DNA from: Branchiostoma floridae | Taxonomy: Eukaryota; Chordata; Leptocardii; Amphioxiformes; Branchiostomatidae | DNA: 64,000 nt | Assembly: GCF_000003815.2 (NCBI RefSeq) | Contig: NC_049988.1 | Coordinates: 11,118,657-11,182,656 of the forward strand | Reading direction: 5' to 3' | Shown here: piece by piece, positions 33,801 to 48,800 of the stretch | Layout: each line of letters starts with the position of its first letter | Numbering within the stretch: position 1 is the first letter of the stretch | The notes under the pieces: model-generated | The model's input: only the letters and a program-made list of their open reading frames with translations | What the model was told of the DNA's origin: nothing | The model's database searches: none | Translations under genes and position numbers: made by a program

Positions 33801-36800
33801 TAACCGGTCGTTTCGTTACATCGCCTTTTCGTTACAGTCGATTCGTTACATACGAAGTCATTTCGTTACACATGGGAAGGTCATTTCGTTACACATGGGA
33901 AGGTCATTTCGTTACACTTGATTATTATCCTATCTTGGTCGCATGTTAAACGCTATAAGTGTTTTCCTGTTATCTTTTTCAGGTTGATCTTCCTTGGTTG
34001 ACATTAGAGACGTAACAGGACACTCAATTTTACGTTTGGTTTTGGTTATTGTTTGTTTTTTATCGTTCGGTTTTGTTCCGTTCAGTGATACCAATAGACA
34101 CATATCATTCATCCCTAACACGTCCCTGTTTCTCATATCTCTCTACTAACACTATTCAATGTTTCTATATCTTCTAGAAAGGGTATTCGATTAAGTTTTT
34201 ACCGGGGAAATGCGAATTTCGGGAAAGGTAAGTCGGGGATTACATTGCGNNNNNNNNNNNNNNNNNNNNNNNNNNNNNNNNNNNNNNNNNNNNNNNNNNN
34301 NNNNNNNNNNNNNNNNNNNNNNNNNNNNNNNNNNNNNNNNNNNNNNNNNNNNNNNNNNNNNNNNNNNNNNNNNNNNNNNNNNNNNNNNNNNNNNNNNNNN
34401 NNNNNNNNNNNNNNNNNNNNNNNNNNNNNNNNNNNNNNNNNNNNNNNNNNNNNNNNNNNNNNNNNNNNNNNNNNNNNNNNNNNNNNNNNNNNNNNNNNNN
34501 NNNNNNNNNNNNNNNNNNNNNNNNNNNNNNNNNNNNNNNNNNNNNNNNNNNNNNNNNNNNNNNNNNNNNNNNNNNNNNNNNNNNNNNNNNNNNNNNNNNN
34601 NAAAAAAATGGTAGGAAAGATATAGCCCTGAATTTTTTTCCTGAAAGGGGTATTGGATATCGTTTTATAGGCATTTTGTCGGCGCCGAACGGACCCGAAG
34701 CCTACGAAAGTGCGTGCCCGCCGGTCTATTAAACAACAATAGGTCTTTACTGCGCGCGCTGTATATCAACGATACTAAAGGCATCTAATCGTGATTTATT
34801 GTACACATCACAGCATGTATGATAAATGATCAAGTTACTACATAACAGATATATTATGTGTAATCTCTCCTTGGTTCAGATGACCGTTCAAGCCGACATG
34901 CAGCGTGGCCCGTCAGGGACTCCAGCGCTTAGCGGCGTTCAATATCTGCCGAAAAACAAGAAAAAGAAATTGAATTTTGAGTCCCGGCTTTTTGTTACCA
35001 CGAAAAGTAATACATTTGTAGTAAGAAGTACTATAACGGCCTGATATTAATCTGTAACGAAATGACTTCGTGATGTAACGAAATGACTTCGTGATGTAAC
35101 GAAATGACTAATCATAGTGTAACGAAATGACTTCATGATGTAACGAAATGACTTGTAACGAAAAGACCATGTAACGAAACGACCTGTATTCGTTTTTAAC
35201 CATCTCCCTGCTACTAGTACCTATTGTAATATGGGTTTTGTGCCAAGGGCTACATTAGCATGGATAGGGTTAATCATGAAAGTCCTGATTTGGAATGCCT
35301 GGATTCTTGAACCTCTCTAAAAATGGCATGTTCTCCTTTCATGATTTCTTTAGTCTAGTAGCTTGTGTAGTCTTTGCTGTGTACTCCAATGCACAGCAGG
35401 ATACCCTTGAAGTAGTCCAGTTCACAGCCAAATGCAGCATTCCCCAGAATTTCGGAATGTCTCCTTGGCCAACCTCCTCATGGGTCAAGTCTAGACACCA
35501 GAAGCCAGCTGATAACGCCCTTGTACTTGACATGAATACTGACCTAAGCCTTGCTGCCCTTTCTGAGATATCATTCAATTTCAAAGATGTGTGAGGCAAC
35601 TGGCAAAATTACTTGGCCTGGGTTCCATCTGATTGCTACAACATACATGTACCTGCCTAATAGTAATCATATGGTGCCCAGGCTAAAGACAACTAGAAAC
35701 TGCAGACATTTTCAGTTATGCACTTGTACAGAAATGAAAGACTCTGTAGAACTTTGAAGTTAGCTGTACCAGACTCTATATCTGCATAACACAAGACTGT
35801 CTGCTACAATGCACGTCCCTTGCATTAATGTATTCTACAGGTAAATTAAACACATTGGATACTGTATTTTTGTTTACTTTTCCTATGATTCACTATCATG
35901 GTTGGGGCAAGGGTATGTAATATTGACAACAAGGCAAGGCTCCATAGCAATTTAGGATTACACGCAACAAATTGTTGAAATGTTGTTTTTCACGTCACAT
36001 TACAATCAAGAATCACTCAAGATTTTCATTTATTTTCTTCAAATACATAAGTCGGTGAGAGACATGGATTCTTTTGAAAAAGGATAATCATAATATTCAT
36101 ATAGATAATAATACTCTCAAATCAAAGTGCAATGATTACTGGCAGTGTGAACAAATTCCTTTGTTGTTTGCAACTGATTGTGGCATGTGACAGACTGGCC
36201 TTCAACTTCAGTAACCTTACTGAACTTTAATAGTACCAAACCTTGTCCATCACAGAACCTTGGTCCACAGTCTCATACAGACTCTGAGACTGATGACCTG
36301 ATTTTGCACCCTTTCCAGCTTGCCTTTATGTCTCTTTGTATATGAGCCCATCGCTATTGCAGTGTGTGTGTGCAGACACGCTACAATTGGATAGATGTGG
36401 TGTTGAATGTTAATGCTCAGACATAGGATTTGATACGTGTCTACGTGTGATACAAGCGCAGATGTCACAGTTCTATCCCTATCCCTGACTGAAACACAAT
36501 GTGCAAAATACATGTAGAATTTTGGAACACCAAGTACCCTTATTTTTACTAATATTAGGGCACCATCCACTTGTACATTTATTTAGCCTGTTGCCTAATC
36601 CAAGACATGTTGTTCCATTCAACAGATGTGCAGTGTTCTATCAAAAGTTGTTGTAAAAACTAAAAAGAAGAATTCATTGTGAGCCATGATAAGTGAGCCC
36701 TTCACAAAGTCACACTATACATTGTTATTTTCAAATGTAGAAAGCAGGAATATGTTATGAACATCATAAGAGTGGCAAAATGTCATCAAGCCGCTGAAAG

Positions 36801-39800
36801 AAAACAAAAATGCCTGGTACTAAATTATTCATACTTTGAAATGTTGTATCAAATGTGGAATCCACGGAGCCTATTTGATATTGACATTGGCATTGGCATC
36901 CTTCAATGTCTCCCTGACAGCTTGTTACACAAAGTGACAATACATGTACCAGACTTGAGTCATGTACAAGATTCAAAGCTAGACAGAAATATTGGTGTTC
37001 CATTGAAATGTTATCCCTGTAACAGATGGTAGGTTGCATTTCCCACACCCACAAGTAACAGGAAGATACATATTGACACTTACAAGCACCTGTTACTAGA
37101 GCAACTCTGTCAGCTCTGTGATTATTCAGTTGTGCTGAGCAAATGTGTGCCCCGCCCCCTCAGGGTCAGTGTAGCTTTGCATCTGCTTTTCAGCTCGTCA
37201 AAACAATACTGTAAAATTAATGCATTTAGGTTCGCGGAGATTTAAATTCGCGGTAGCAGAAAATGGACTTTTTGCGGTTGTTTTAATTTCGCGGTAGCAC
37301 CATGCACTATAATCTGTAACTGCCATGGAAAAATGTTTGCGGTAGTTTAAAATTCGTGGTGAAGCAGCCGCCGCGAAAACCGCGAACATTGAACCACAGG
37401 GAAAGTTTCTGCATTTACAGTAATCTCTGACAGTGCAAGCACTGAGCAAATGGAAGAGCGCCCCGCCCCCCTCCTTTTGAAGTGACTGCTATTGTTATGT
37501 TGATCATCCTGTCACTTTTCAACAGGGGAGGTCACCAGTGCAAAAGGACTTAGTGTAGCTTTGTATCTGCTTTTCAGCTTGTCGAAAGTACTCTGCAATA
37601 TATACATGTAGCACAAGCATGTTCTTCAAGCTGCCTTGAAGTACACACAGGGTGTATCAAAGATTCTTAATCCTGAACAGTATTAACTGAGAGTAAAATG
37701 GGACATACATGTACATAAAAATATGATATGGCACATGCATCAAAACATGCATTGCACATAGCTGAACTGGTTCTGAAGTTGTCAGCTTAGCAGTAGCCAA
37801 CAAAAGAATGTCAAATATTCCACCATGTGCCCTGGGGAAACAACACCAAACCGCTTTAGAAATGCCTGTGGATTAATACATGCATATCTCTGGCATGCTG
37901 AAGCACTGTGTGCTTTTTGTAAACATGCCTATCAGTGTCCAAAATACAGTTTGGTATAATGACTATAAGGTTTACTTTAAGTAAATGAATTGTGATGCCT
38001 ACACACTTTTGTTTTAATTATACATGATATTGATATTGATTTTAGCCGACCGATGATGATGATTGATTTTAAAGTTACTCCATGTAATGAACTCAATGTC
38101 CATTTGTGAATTTAGATAAGCTAAATGATTAAGATGAATTGGTATACTATTTATTGCTCTCTTTGGCTGACCTGGTTTGGAAATATTTAGGTCAAGTATC
38201 CCATTGAAAGATAGGTGTACATTATATGGCTCATTACATTTTGTTTGTAGGTAAAGGAATAAACCACAAGTGAGTGAAATATGGAGTCTGAATGTGGCAA
38301 TGTAAAAAATGAACTATGTATGTGAAATCCTTGCTAGAACTATTAGAAGAAGGACAACATTCAGGCAAGTTTAGTGAAGAATTCTGCTTGAAACTGGCAA
38401 AATGCTTCAGATCTCTGGTTGTGACTTCCCCATGGATTGTTAGTGATCCTCCCCTGCCATATGCTCCAGGTATCAGGTGTGTGCTGGTAATTATCAGAAA
38501 GGTTCAACATTTTGAACCAGTATTGCTAATGGCTAGAAGCATCATATCGTATGTAGGTTGGATTGCCATAGTATAGAGTCCAGTAACACATAGAAACTTG
38601 CGGCATCTCACCTATGGACAATGGCGGCCATCTTGAATTCAGTCAAACCTCACGAGATCACGCGAGATCTCGCGATTTTAGCCCCGAGATTCAGTCAAAC
38701 CTCACGAGATCACGCGATTTTAGCCCCGAGATTCAAGCAGATGCATGGTAGCAAGCATTACATACGAACCTGAATAAAGTTTTGTTTAGAATAGGGTAGT
38801 CTTTTTGTGTAAAAATACATTTGAAAATGGTTTGCTTGTTAATTTGACATTTTTTGTCTACTAATTTCCAAATAAAGGTGCAAATGTTAAGACCACTGAC
38901 TGAGAACTGACTGTATTATATATAACACGTTAGTTAAGTAGAAAGTGCAACAATAATTGAGACATTAAATATTTTGTCAAATATATTTATTATGACATGA
39001 ATAAAAACACTGTACAGACGTTTCATTTAAGAAGTATGACTTTAGATACTTTAGTATAAGTTATTGAACCTATTGTCTACTTCATGGTGGTCCTATCCAT
39101 GTGATCATAATAAAAGTCACTATAGAATAGTCTTTGTACACCAACAGTTACACAATAAAAACAATAAAACAAATTGATAATCGTGAAAACGTATCTAACA
39201 ATCAGTAATGAATTGTTTCGGGTTGCTAATTTGGTGGCCATTGAAATAATATTGTAATAAAATGTATACAATAATAGACTATATGTTCTTAAGTTATCTT
39301 ATAAATGCTGCACAAATGTGGCCTATAAATTATGATATATCATTTAATAACATATTTTGAAACTGTTGAACTTTGTTCAGTTAAGCCACATAGTTTTTTG
39401 GCTCAACAACAGAACCCTCATGCAGTGGTCAGGTAGACTGAGAGGATGCTACAGCAGGCATGGTACTACTACTAGTACTAGGGGCCAGCCAGTTCCCAGT
39501 TCTCTTCAACTTTCAGCTGCTCTTGGGAGTCCTGCCAGGATGACAAAAAAGAATGATTAATCTACCGCTCAAAACAGTATTCTAAAAATACATGGCAACT
39601 TCTAACGTTACAATTCAAGGAAGCTATTACATACTATACACATACTATGTAGAATGGGATGAGGCTATATAGTCTTCAGTCTTTCATGGAAATCAGCAGA
39701 ATAACTAACACAGAACCGTGAGGGAACTGAACATTTGTCGAGGTGAATACATATTGAATTAAAAATATATGTATATATATATATTATTGATATTATTAAT

Positions 39801-42800
39801 ATTATTAATAATCAAACAAGATGCAAAACTCTTCAGTTTTTGCCTTTGTTTAAAATCACCTATATACACATTCTTTTATTTAGAGCATATTTATCAGCCC
39901 TGTCAGTCTCCTTTCCTCTATATACTACTTACTTGTTACTTGATAAGGTCTATATACATTTATTTATCACTTGCGGCTTTCCTGGCTAAGAAAGTTTTCA
40001 TGTCTTCAGAGCATGCCAATCATAATGCTATGCAGGTATATAAGCTACACTAAGACAATGATCATTTCTGCTATTTAAGCTTCTGCGTCTAGAAATAAGC
40101 CTTACTTCGAAAACTTTAGGCCATGCAATAACATGTCAGGCCCCCTGGGACAGAGAGTTCAGGCGCACTTTTCATGCCAAAAATCCATGCATATTGCTCG
40201 CGACTAAAAATTTACGGCCGCGTCTAGAAAAAGTTCCTATGTAATAACACGCCATGACGTGTCTGGAACCCACAAAAAAATCCGCTAGTTCCAGAAAAAA
40301 TTATGCAGTTAATTACAGACTAATTACTCCAAGACATCCTTGAGATCATTAGTCATCACCTCATGGCCTTGTAAAATTTTCAAAAATTCATATCTCACCC
40401 GAAATTCGTCCTAGAAACCTCCGGTTTTTTGCATTCGGTAGGACGTCTTCTCCATTATTGAAAACACAGCCAGTGCGCATGTCTAAAGCCCGCTCTCTTT
40501 CCCAGATCAGTCTGCAAGCTAGGCAAGGCATTAGTTCTACCGACCCTGGGGTCGAGATTTTCCCAGGTCACGTGGTACGATAATGAGCCAAGCTTTGCTC
40601 AGATCATCATCATCATATCCAAGATGGCGGCACCGGTTGTTCTATAGCAGGTTTCTATGTGAGTAAGTGGCTTTAGTCTGCAGCCAATGGTCACTACCTC
40701 TGAAGGTAACAACCAATTAATTAATGGGGACTAAACCTAGTAAGACTGAGCTCCAGGCTTGGATGGCCAAATGTGTCTCTGAAACAGCAAGAGCTTGACA
40801 AACCCACCTGCAATTTCCTGAAATAAATATTTCTTTTAGATTGCTGATTGAAAAACAAGTCAGTCCTGAAGGCGAAATGCAAAAAACTAGTATATGTTGC
40901 TTGAACCCGTAATGGGAGCAAGACTTAAAACATCAAATTCAAGTTTACAAGAAAGTACAAAACATAAAGGAGTAAGAGTTTCTATTGAATGCAAACAGTC
41001 CTGAATGAAAATCTCCAGCGAATTGATGTTTTGTTTGTGCATACACTACTCAGTTTTGTTGAACATCTCTACATGTATACTATCCACACAGGTTCATAGC
41101 TGGACCTATCGGACAGAGTCTGGGAATCCCCGGCGAGCGCAAGTATGCAGAACCCAACGCGATCCTGGAGAAGGTCTTCACGTCCATCACCAAGAATCCT
41201 GACGAGAAGCGGCTGCAGGGATTGGCCAAGCAGCTGGACTGGAGCGAGCGACAGGTGCAGCGCTGGTTCCGCCGCCGCCGTAACCAGGACCGCCCCACCC
41301 TGCTGCAGAAGTTCAAGGAGGGAAGGTGAAATACTTTTATAATGATCTTTATTGATACAACAAAAGTACAGCGACTTTCGTAAGGTAGATACTACCACAA
41401 TATATCTGAAGAAACATGTGTATACAAATGAGCTACCTACACGAATCTCTATAAATAAGTATCAGTATATCAACATGATAAGTCTAGAGTATCATTCTCA
41501 ATCTTTTCACTTGCTAACTATATTAGTAAGCAAAAAGACTGAGCCAGTGACAAAGGCAACTGCTAACTGTGATTGAGAGCTAAAATGGGTGGAACTGAAA
41601 TGGGTTGACTGTACTTTTTGGGACAATTACAGCAGAACATGTCACATTTACAAATAATGTTTCTGTTGTCGTTTTCTTTCTGCAGCTGGCGATTTACCTT
41701 CTACACTCTGTCGTTTTCATATGCTGTCACAATTCTCAAGGATGTAAGTTGATTTATGATTGATATAGATATCAAGTTAGTATCAAGTCATACAATGTCG
41801 AAATTTTGGTACCACATAAGCAGGGAACTTGGAAAAAGCCTATGGCTGTTACTTCCAACCATTCAATTAGATTCTATGTGTGGGTGAAGACTGTATTTGA
41901 CATATTTCTTCTGTCTTACTTTAGAAACCATGGCTGAAGGACATCAAATACTGCTGGTATGACTTCCCTGACCATGTAAGTGGAAGAAAATTATGTCAGT
42001 ATGTTTGATAGGCAGTACTTAATAATAAAAGATAACAGAGTGTCAAGTACTGATCAGGTGAGTTGTCATTAAAAACAGTTGACGGAGATACCTTGAGAAT
42101 TGTTGTTACTTGCATTCATGGATAAGTTCACAAGAGAAATTAAAAAAAAGAATCTATGATGCATGGGAACGTTATCTCATTTACACATGTACTACTGAAA
42201 ATAAGAAATGTTCTGCATTGTTGTCCTATTAAGAATTATCAAGAAATGTGTTTTTATATTCTTCATGTTTTGAAAAGGGTACTATTAATATTGATAACTA
42301 GATTTTTCTTTCAATTGCTTGTCGTTGATTAGTATGAAGGTTGCCAGATGAGTTATGTATCACCTTATGCTATGAATGTTATTTGTGCTGTATAGTATTG
42401 TGATTCATAACTCCCGTGGGAAATTCTGAGAAATAAGATTAAGGACATGAATGTCTGGGCTGTACATCTTCCAATGTACATGTACTAAATCATCTGTTGG
42501 GGCAAAGGGCTCCTCTTTGCCTTAATTTAATGCACAGTACCTTGCGGGCTTTTGAAATCAATAAAGATATCATATTTTATCTCTTGGTAAAATCCAATTG
42601 AAATTCGAACGCAGGATTGTGGCCAAGTGTTATCTGACAATCTTTTGGCTACTGCTAGCTGTCTGTGTACCTTAAGCTCTACCAGCTTTGGGAACAGATT
42701 TGGAAGAAATTTTTAGTGTATGGCATACTATTTAACCCTCTCAACACTAGATAAATTTTTTTCCTGTATACCATATATGAGCTATAATTCCAGTCTATAC

Positions 42801-45800
42801 AGGTGTCAAGGGGTACTTTTTGTTTATTACTATTACAGCTTTTATGTTAAGAGCAGGCTAGGAAACTATATATTGATGAAAAGCTCACAGAATGGCCTTT
42901 CCAACAAAAGCAAAATAAACATACCATCAATCTGAGGACAACAATCGTCATGGAAACCAATCAAAAACACATTTTCAACAGTCCCCCAAAAAGGTTTCAC
43001 AAAAGAAAATGTTTGGCCAGGGGCAGCCACTATCGTGGCTTCTCGTGTTTAGAGTATTAACAGTTATAACAATGGTGAACAATCAATTCTACCAGAAAGT
43101 AACTTCATATTTGATTTTGGAAGATTAATTACTGTTGGACAGTTTATGAACAATATTTTTTGTAAACCTAGAATTAAATTTAGGTCCTAGGTATTCATGT
43201 ATTCAGCAAACTTGCCTGCAGGAAAATTCTAGATTTAGGCCTCTAACCTGAGAAGCTTTTTTTTCTAAATCAGAGGTATTTTGTTCAAGATAATAGCCCA
43301 GAAGCTTGTAACAAAGTTTCCTATTGTAAAATCTCTCAGCAATTAACAGTTATGCGTCTAAGAACAGTCCGGTACAATGTATTTTTACAATTTTTATTTG
43401 ATTTTCACCTTTCAGCCTCTTACTGATGACATCACCTACCTGTACATCGTTGAGCTGGGCTTCTATTGGTCGCTCATCTTCTCTCTCTTCAGGGATGTCA
43501 AGCGGAAGGTACCCATATTTGGCTATGGCTCCATATTTGGCTACGGCATTTTTAGGATGAATAGCAGCCCTGAAAAGTATGTAAAAAGTATAAGAGTTGT
43601 CATTTGCTTTTCTATCTTTTGTGCCAGACCCTGCAGTTAATTCTTGTATTGAAAACAAATTTTCATTTTCATATTTTTTAAAGTATTTTCTTAACAGAAT
43701 GGTAATGTTGATATCATGTGAAGTATGTCATATGTGTAGTATGTGTTTGTGCCTATATTTGATTCATGTCTTCCAATGATGAACATATACTTCAAATCTG
43801 CTGTCCATCAATTTGTCTTTTCCCATTGTGTGTTGTATGTGAATTGTATACTGTTGATGGTTAGATCTGCATTTGATAGTTTCCAGCTGAATATAATCAA
43901 AACCCCTAGATTGGGTAAGAAGAATGGCATACATGATTACTATGCACAGCGCAGTTAATTTTTTTTTTCGTTTTTGTATCCTTTGCTACGAGCAACAAAC
44001 ATTCTACACTATCTGATTTTTTCTACTATAACTAAAACTTACTCATTCCCAATCTTCGGCAATGCACATAGTTTCTCACCTTATCATTCTGATAAACTAC
44101 AACCTTATCATACATTTACAATTTTTTTAAAGTATACTCTCATCAATTTTTGTTATAGCCAACATATATTAACCAAATTGCTTGCTCAAATTTAATTTTA
44201 TTCTTTTGTGACACAATTTTGATAGAAATCAACATTTTATATATCATAATTTTCAATGACCACACTGTTTTATGCACCCGTTTTTATTCTATTTTTTTTA
44301 TTCTCACTTTTAATTATTTTCTCCCATTTTGACACTTTCTATTCCCTTGACGTTGTTCCAGGATTTTCCCGAACAAGTCATTCACCACGTCTGTACAATT
44401 GCTCTGATCTCATTCTCCTGGGTTGACAACCTAGTGCGCGCTGGGTCCCTTGTATTTTTGTTGCACGATGTGTCAGACATATTTCTGGAGGTACGTACAC
44501 AAAGCTACGGGTATACGTGAGTAGATAGCCACCGCAGATCAATGTAGGATAACGTTTTTTTGTTGTGGCTTTGGCCGCCGTTTCTGTATTTGCAGGATTT
44601 TTGGCAGATGGTGGTTCACCACGTAGCGACTATCATGCTGGTGTCGTTTTCGTGGGTGGCCAACTTCGTCCGCATCGGAAGTCTCATCCTAGCCTGTCAC
44701 GATATGGCCGACATTTTTCTCGAGGTCTGTCCCACCGCTTTCCTTTCTGTCTCTCGCTATCGTTGCAGTGGTTGCTGTTGCATGATGGGTAGTTTGCGTG
44801 CCCTCCTCCTCTCTAGCTTGCTTGTGTGGCATCTGTTATGACATGTAGACTTTCTGTGGACACGATAAGTATTGGTGGCTTGTAGTTATGGACATGTTAG
44901 TGCACTTGTACACTTTTGGTTTATACACATATACAAAAAGGGTTCAAGGAAGGGATAAGAGGCAAGTTAAACAAGATTATATTGGGTATGTTGTTTCAAT
45001 TCAAAGTAGCATCTCTAAATTTGAACTGGAAAAGCTTGCTTGGCTTGTTAAAGGCTGTATGCTATGCCTGCCCTTTGGGTACTTTTTGGAGATTGTTTAA
45101 TGTAAGTCCACCTTTATTTGTAGGGAAACCTATATCCGGTGTTTTTAAAACAGTATTTACGTATGTTGGTTGCAAACTGCAATATTTTGAAAATATTCAA
45201 TTTGAAACCAACGTCATCAGCTTCATATCCTCAAATACCCTGTTTTCAAATACAACGGATATAGGTTACCCAGCAGATAAAGGTGAACTAGTGTTACCAA
45301 GGAAGACTACTAAGAACTGAAATTGTACTATTCTACTATAAAGAAAAGAGATTTTCTACCTGATACATGTATATATACAGAATCCTCAATTGTATAAAAG
45401 TTGATACAACATGCAGTTACACATGTACATGTTGGCACTTTATTTGTAGCCAGTTCTTGTGCCCAATAAACCAAAGGTATACAGGTATATATTGACATGT
45501 CCCTAACTTTCTAACCTACACTTCAACTTATGAGAGGCATGATCAAAAAGTTTTTACCCCCTAGACTTTTTGCTTTGATCTATGCATATACAGGTTTTTA
45601 AATGAACTATCAGAGTTTCACAGAAAATGGCAATAGTCTGTGGTGACCTCGGTGCGCACATGCTTTAATACTTCAACAAATGCACAACTGATGTCATAAC
45701 TTAGCTAACTGACCTCAAGTTTAAACCTGATTGGTGGCACTTTGAGCTTTACACTGCTTACTCTGAGCCTTGCCCTATGGACTACAACCCTGCTAAAAAT

Positions 45801-48800
45801 GGCCAAGGTTACCCGAAATGGCTTCAAGGTCACCATGATGTCCTATATACTGGGCATAAAAAGGCTGTGATGGCAAGACATCAAATGTACTTTTTACCAC
45901 ATTCATAATTATGATTATGAATGTTTTAAATCATTTTTTCTTGAAATTACAAAAGCCTTGACTAAGCAACCAAGGAGGATTCAAGAGTTTTTTGGTCACC
46001 TCTCACAGTTGAATAACACAAGCCTCAATACTTCAAAAGCAGAAATGATACATTGACAGACTACATCTTACTAATACCTAGTTGGGCTGTTCCATTAAGA
46101 TGTTAATGGGGGTGGACAGGTTTGAACTTTTTTTATCCCTGTCATCTCACATATTGTGTTCCCAAGACCCATCCACTTCAGAAGTACATAAAACTATTGT
46201 TGGCCAATTTCAGAAATATCTTCTTGTTTGATCCCCCCCCCTCCCCCGTCATACACTCCAATGGAACAGCCCGTCGCAATTTCTGTGTGTGATTTCATGA
46301 ATTAACATGTAGACATTGTCGCTATGATTTCCTGATTGTGTGCAAGTAGTAGTAGTTCTTTTGCATGTACATTTTCATGTATTCACTATAACATGCATGG
46401 TGTGATCAACAATATCATTGTAATGTACAAACTAGATGTGTTATGTATTTAACTTTGCCATACTGCTAGGGTCTCATAACATAAGCAAATAGTGACATTG
46501 GAGTTATGATTGTATGTTGATTTGAGAATCACTCAAACAATAGGTTACCAAAATAGACAAAGATCAACGATAAATGCTAAATTGCTGAACGTTTATATGT
46601 GTTGCACAGATCTTTGATATTGCACTAAAATCTCCAGCCTAAAACTTGCAGTCAATTGCACATTGCTTTGTGTTCATATTAACCTGGATTATCAGTGGAA
46701 TCTTGGTTATAATATTATATTTACAAATATTACATTTTTGGCTTTGTATAATTGAGATTTTGTCCTGGGCTTTAACATCACTGCAAAATTGTACTGATTT
46801 GCTCTCACAATTTTTTGTATAACCAAGATTGCACTATGCCACTTCAATGTTGAATGCATGTTTCATATTAGTCTGATTGTAACCTATTCTCATGGCTACA
46901 CTACTTTTTACCCAAATATTTGTCTAAAACTTGTCCTAACTCCTCTCTGACTCGGATTCACACAAGCAAATCAAGTTTTAAACCTGTTCAGAATCTTTAT
47001 TAGCAAATCAGAGATGAAAACAAATTAAAACATATTTCTGTAAAAGATCAAACTTACTAAAGGTTTGAAGTGCGTAGCCTTGTTAAGCTAATGTTGTTAA
47101 CAAAGAACACTTTAGACTGCCTTATGCTTTGTGCCATTTCCTACTTTTGACTCTTCTCTTTTGCTAACCAGACAGATTTAATCGAGTGAGGAAAACTGTC
47201 TAAATTAAAAACTTGACAGTTCTTTTATATAAGATTGTCTTGTATTTGTCTGGTTTCTAGTCCATAAAAACCAAGGATGAAACCATACTAACCCCCACTT
47301 TATTTTATTTTTTTTTGGTACTAACGAGGACATTCTCTTTTTTTCTTTTGTAGGAGTTTTCAGTATAAACCATTTTCATGAGACCCAACTCACACAGATT
47401 GACATCTAGTATGATCTACTGGATTCTGTCTATACTGACCCCTCATTCTCAAAATGACAATCCTCTCCACAAAATGGAATGTAACATTTTGGAAAGGGGG
47501 TGAACAGAACCAGTAGAACTTACTAGAACTTACTAGAAGCTATCTGTTGTGGTCTTTGCTTTTCTCTTTGTGACATGACCTCCTCTTGGGATATGAAGCC
47601 CACAAAATCATTTTTGAATGGTTGAAAGGCACACAAATTACTAATAATATGGAAGCCATATAGTCAAATAATTTAGAAAATCTAAAAAGTCAGAAAATAA
47701 TTGCAAATTCTTCACAGTAGAGTCCATTCCAAGACACCATGCAGATGTTTGTGGCCATTGTTTAGAATTGATTTTAAAGTTTTGTAATTATATGTCTAGG
47801 GCATTTGATACTTCAGAAATATTTGTAACACTGTTTCAACTTTATAAATATTTCCCTGGTCCTGTAAAACTTTGGAAATATTCATCGTGTGGAATCGGAT
47901 ACTTCTAATGGTTTCTAAATAATGATAACAGCATTCTACCATTATTTACCATTTTCTACCATTTTTTGTAAATGGTTCGGTGGGCTGGGAAGATAGCAAT
48001 TCACACATCTTTGCAAAGTATGGTTGGGTGCCATGCAACAATGGCCAACCACAAAGGATCCACCAGTGCCCAGCTGTGAAATCTAAAAATATACAGATGC
48101 AACAATAGGGCTTACTTTTATGGGGGCAATAAACTAATTTAACCATTTGGCAAGGTTTACCATTTTTTGTATATATTTGTAAATGTGAAATAATCACACA
48201 GAGGTTTCACAATAATTCTAAATAAAGATATTTTTGTACAGTAAGTTTCAAAATGTTTCTAAAATATTCAAAGGAATTCAAATATATGAGTACTTTCTCA
48301 GTCAATTTTTTAAAAACAATTCAATTATTGTGGCTCAGATATTCTTTTATTCAAAATAATTCAGACTAATTATAAATATCGCCTAAAAACCCTCATGGTG
48401 TCTTGGAATGGACTCTAATGACAAGCAGAGATTTGTGGAAATATAAATAAAACCTGTTCAGATAACTGCTACAGCTTGAAAGGTCTTTTCTCTGGACTAT
48501 AATAATTGTGCCCTTTCTTTGGTGATCACTTTTGCTACATGGCATATCCCTTCCAGTTTGTGTGTTTTGTTCTATGTATCATTAACAAGGTAAGTATTGC
48601 TTCTGTAAGTTGAATGTGGTCCAAGTTTGTGGTGAATCAAGTTATCCAAAGTTAAAGAGGCCAATAAAAATAACTTAAAAGCTGAAGTTCCTTCAATTTC
48701 AAGGCAAAAATCCATGTCATAGCCTCAACGTGTTACTGAACTAAAGCTTGGACCCCATTCTCCATACATGAACTTTACTTCTCGGTAGGGGTGGCTTGGA

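Noticed and set aside
34210-34674. Open frames of more than 100 residues over 34250-34601
   Set aside because: They consist of N and are artefacts of the assembly gap.
44916-45320. 134-residue frame in the CERS intron after exon 6b
   Set aside because: It overlaps a MITE (45106-45289) and resembles no protein.
45535-46010. Possible mariner-like element, ends resembling TGAGAGGCATGATCAAAAAG
   Set aside because: The two ends match only over short words and no TA duplication is present on the right; not firm enough to annotate.
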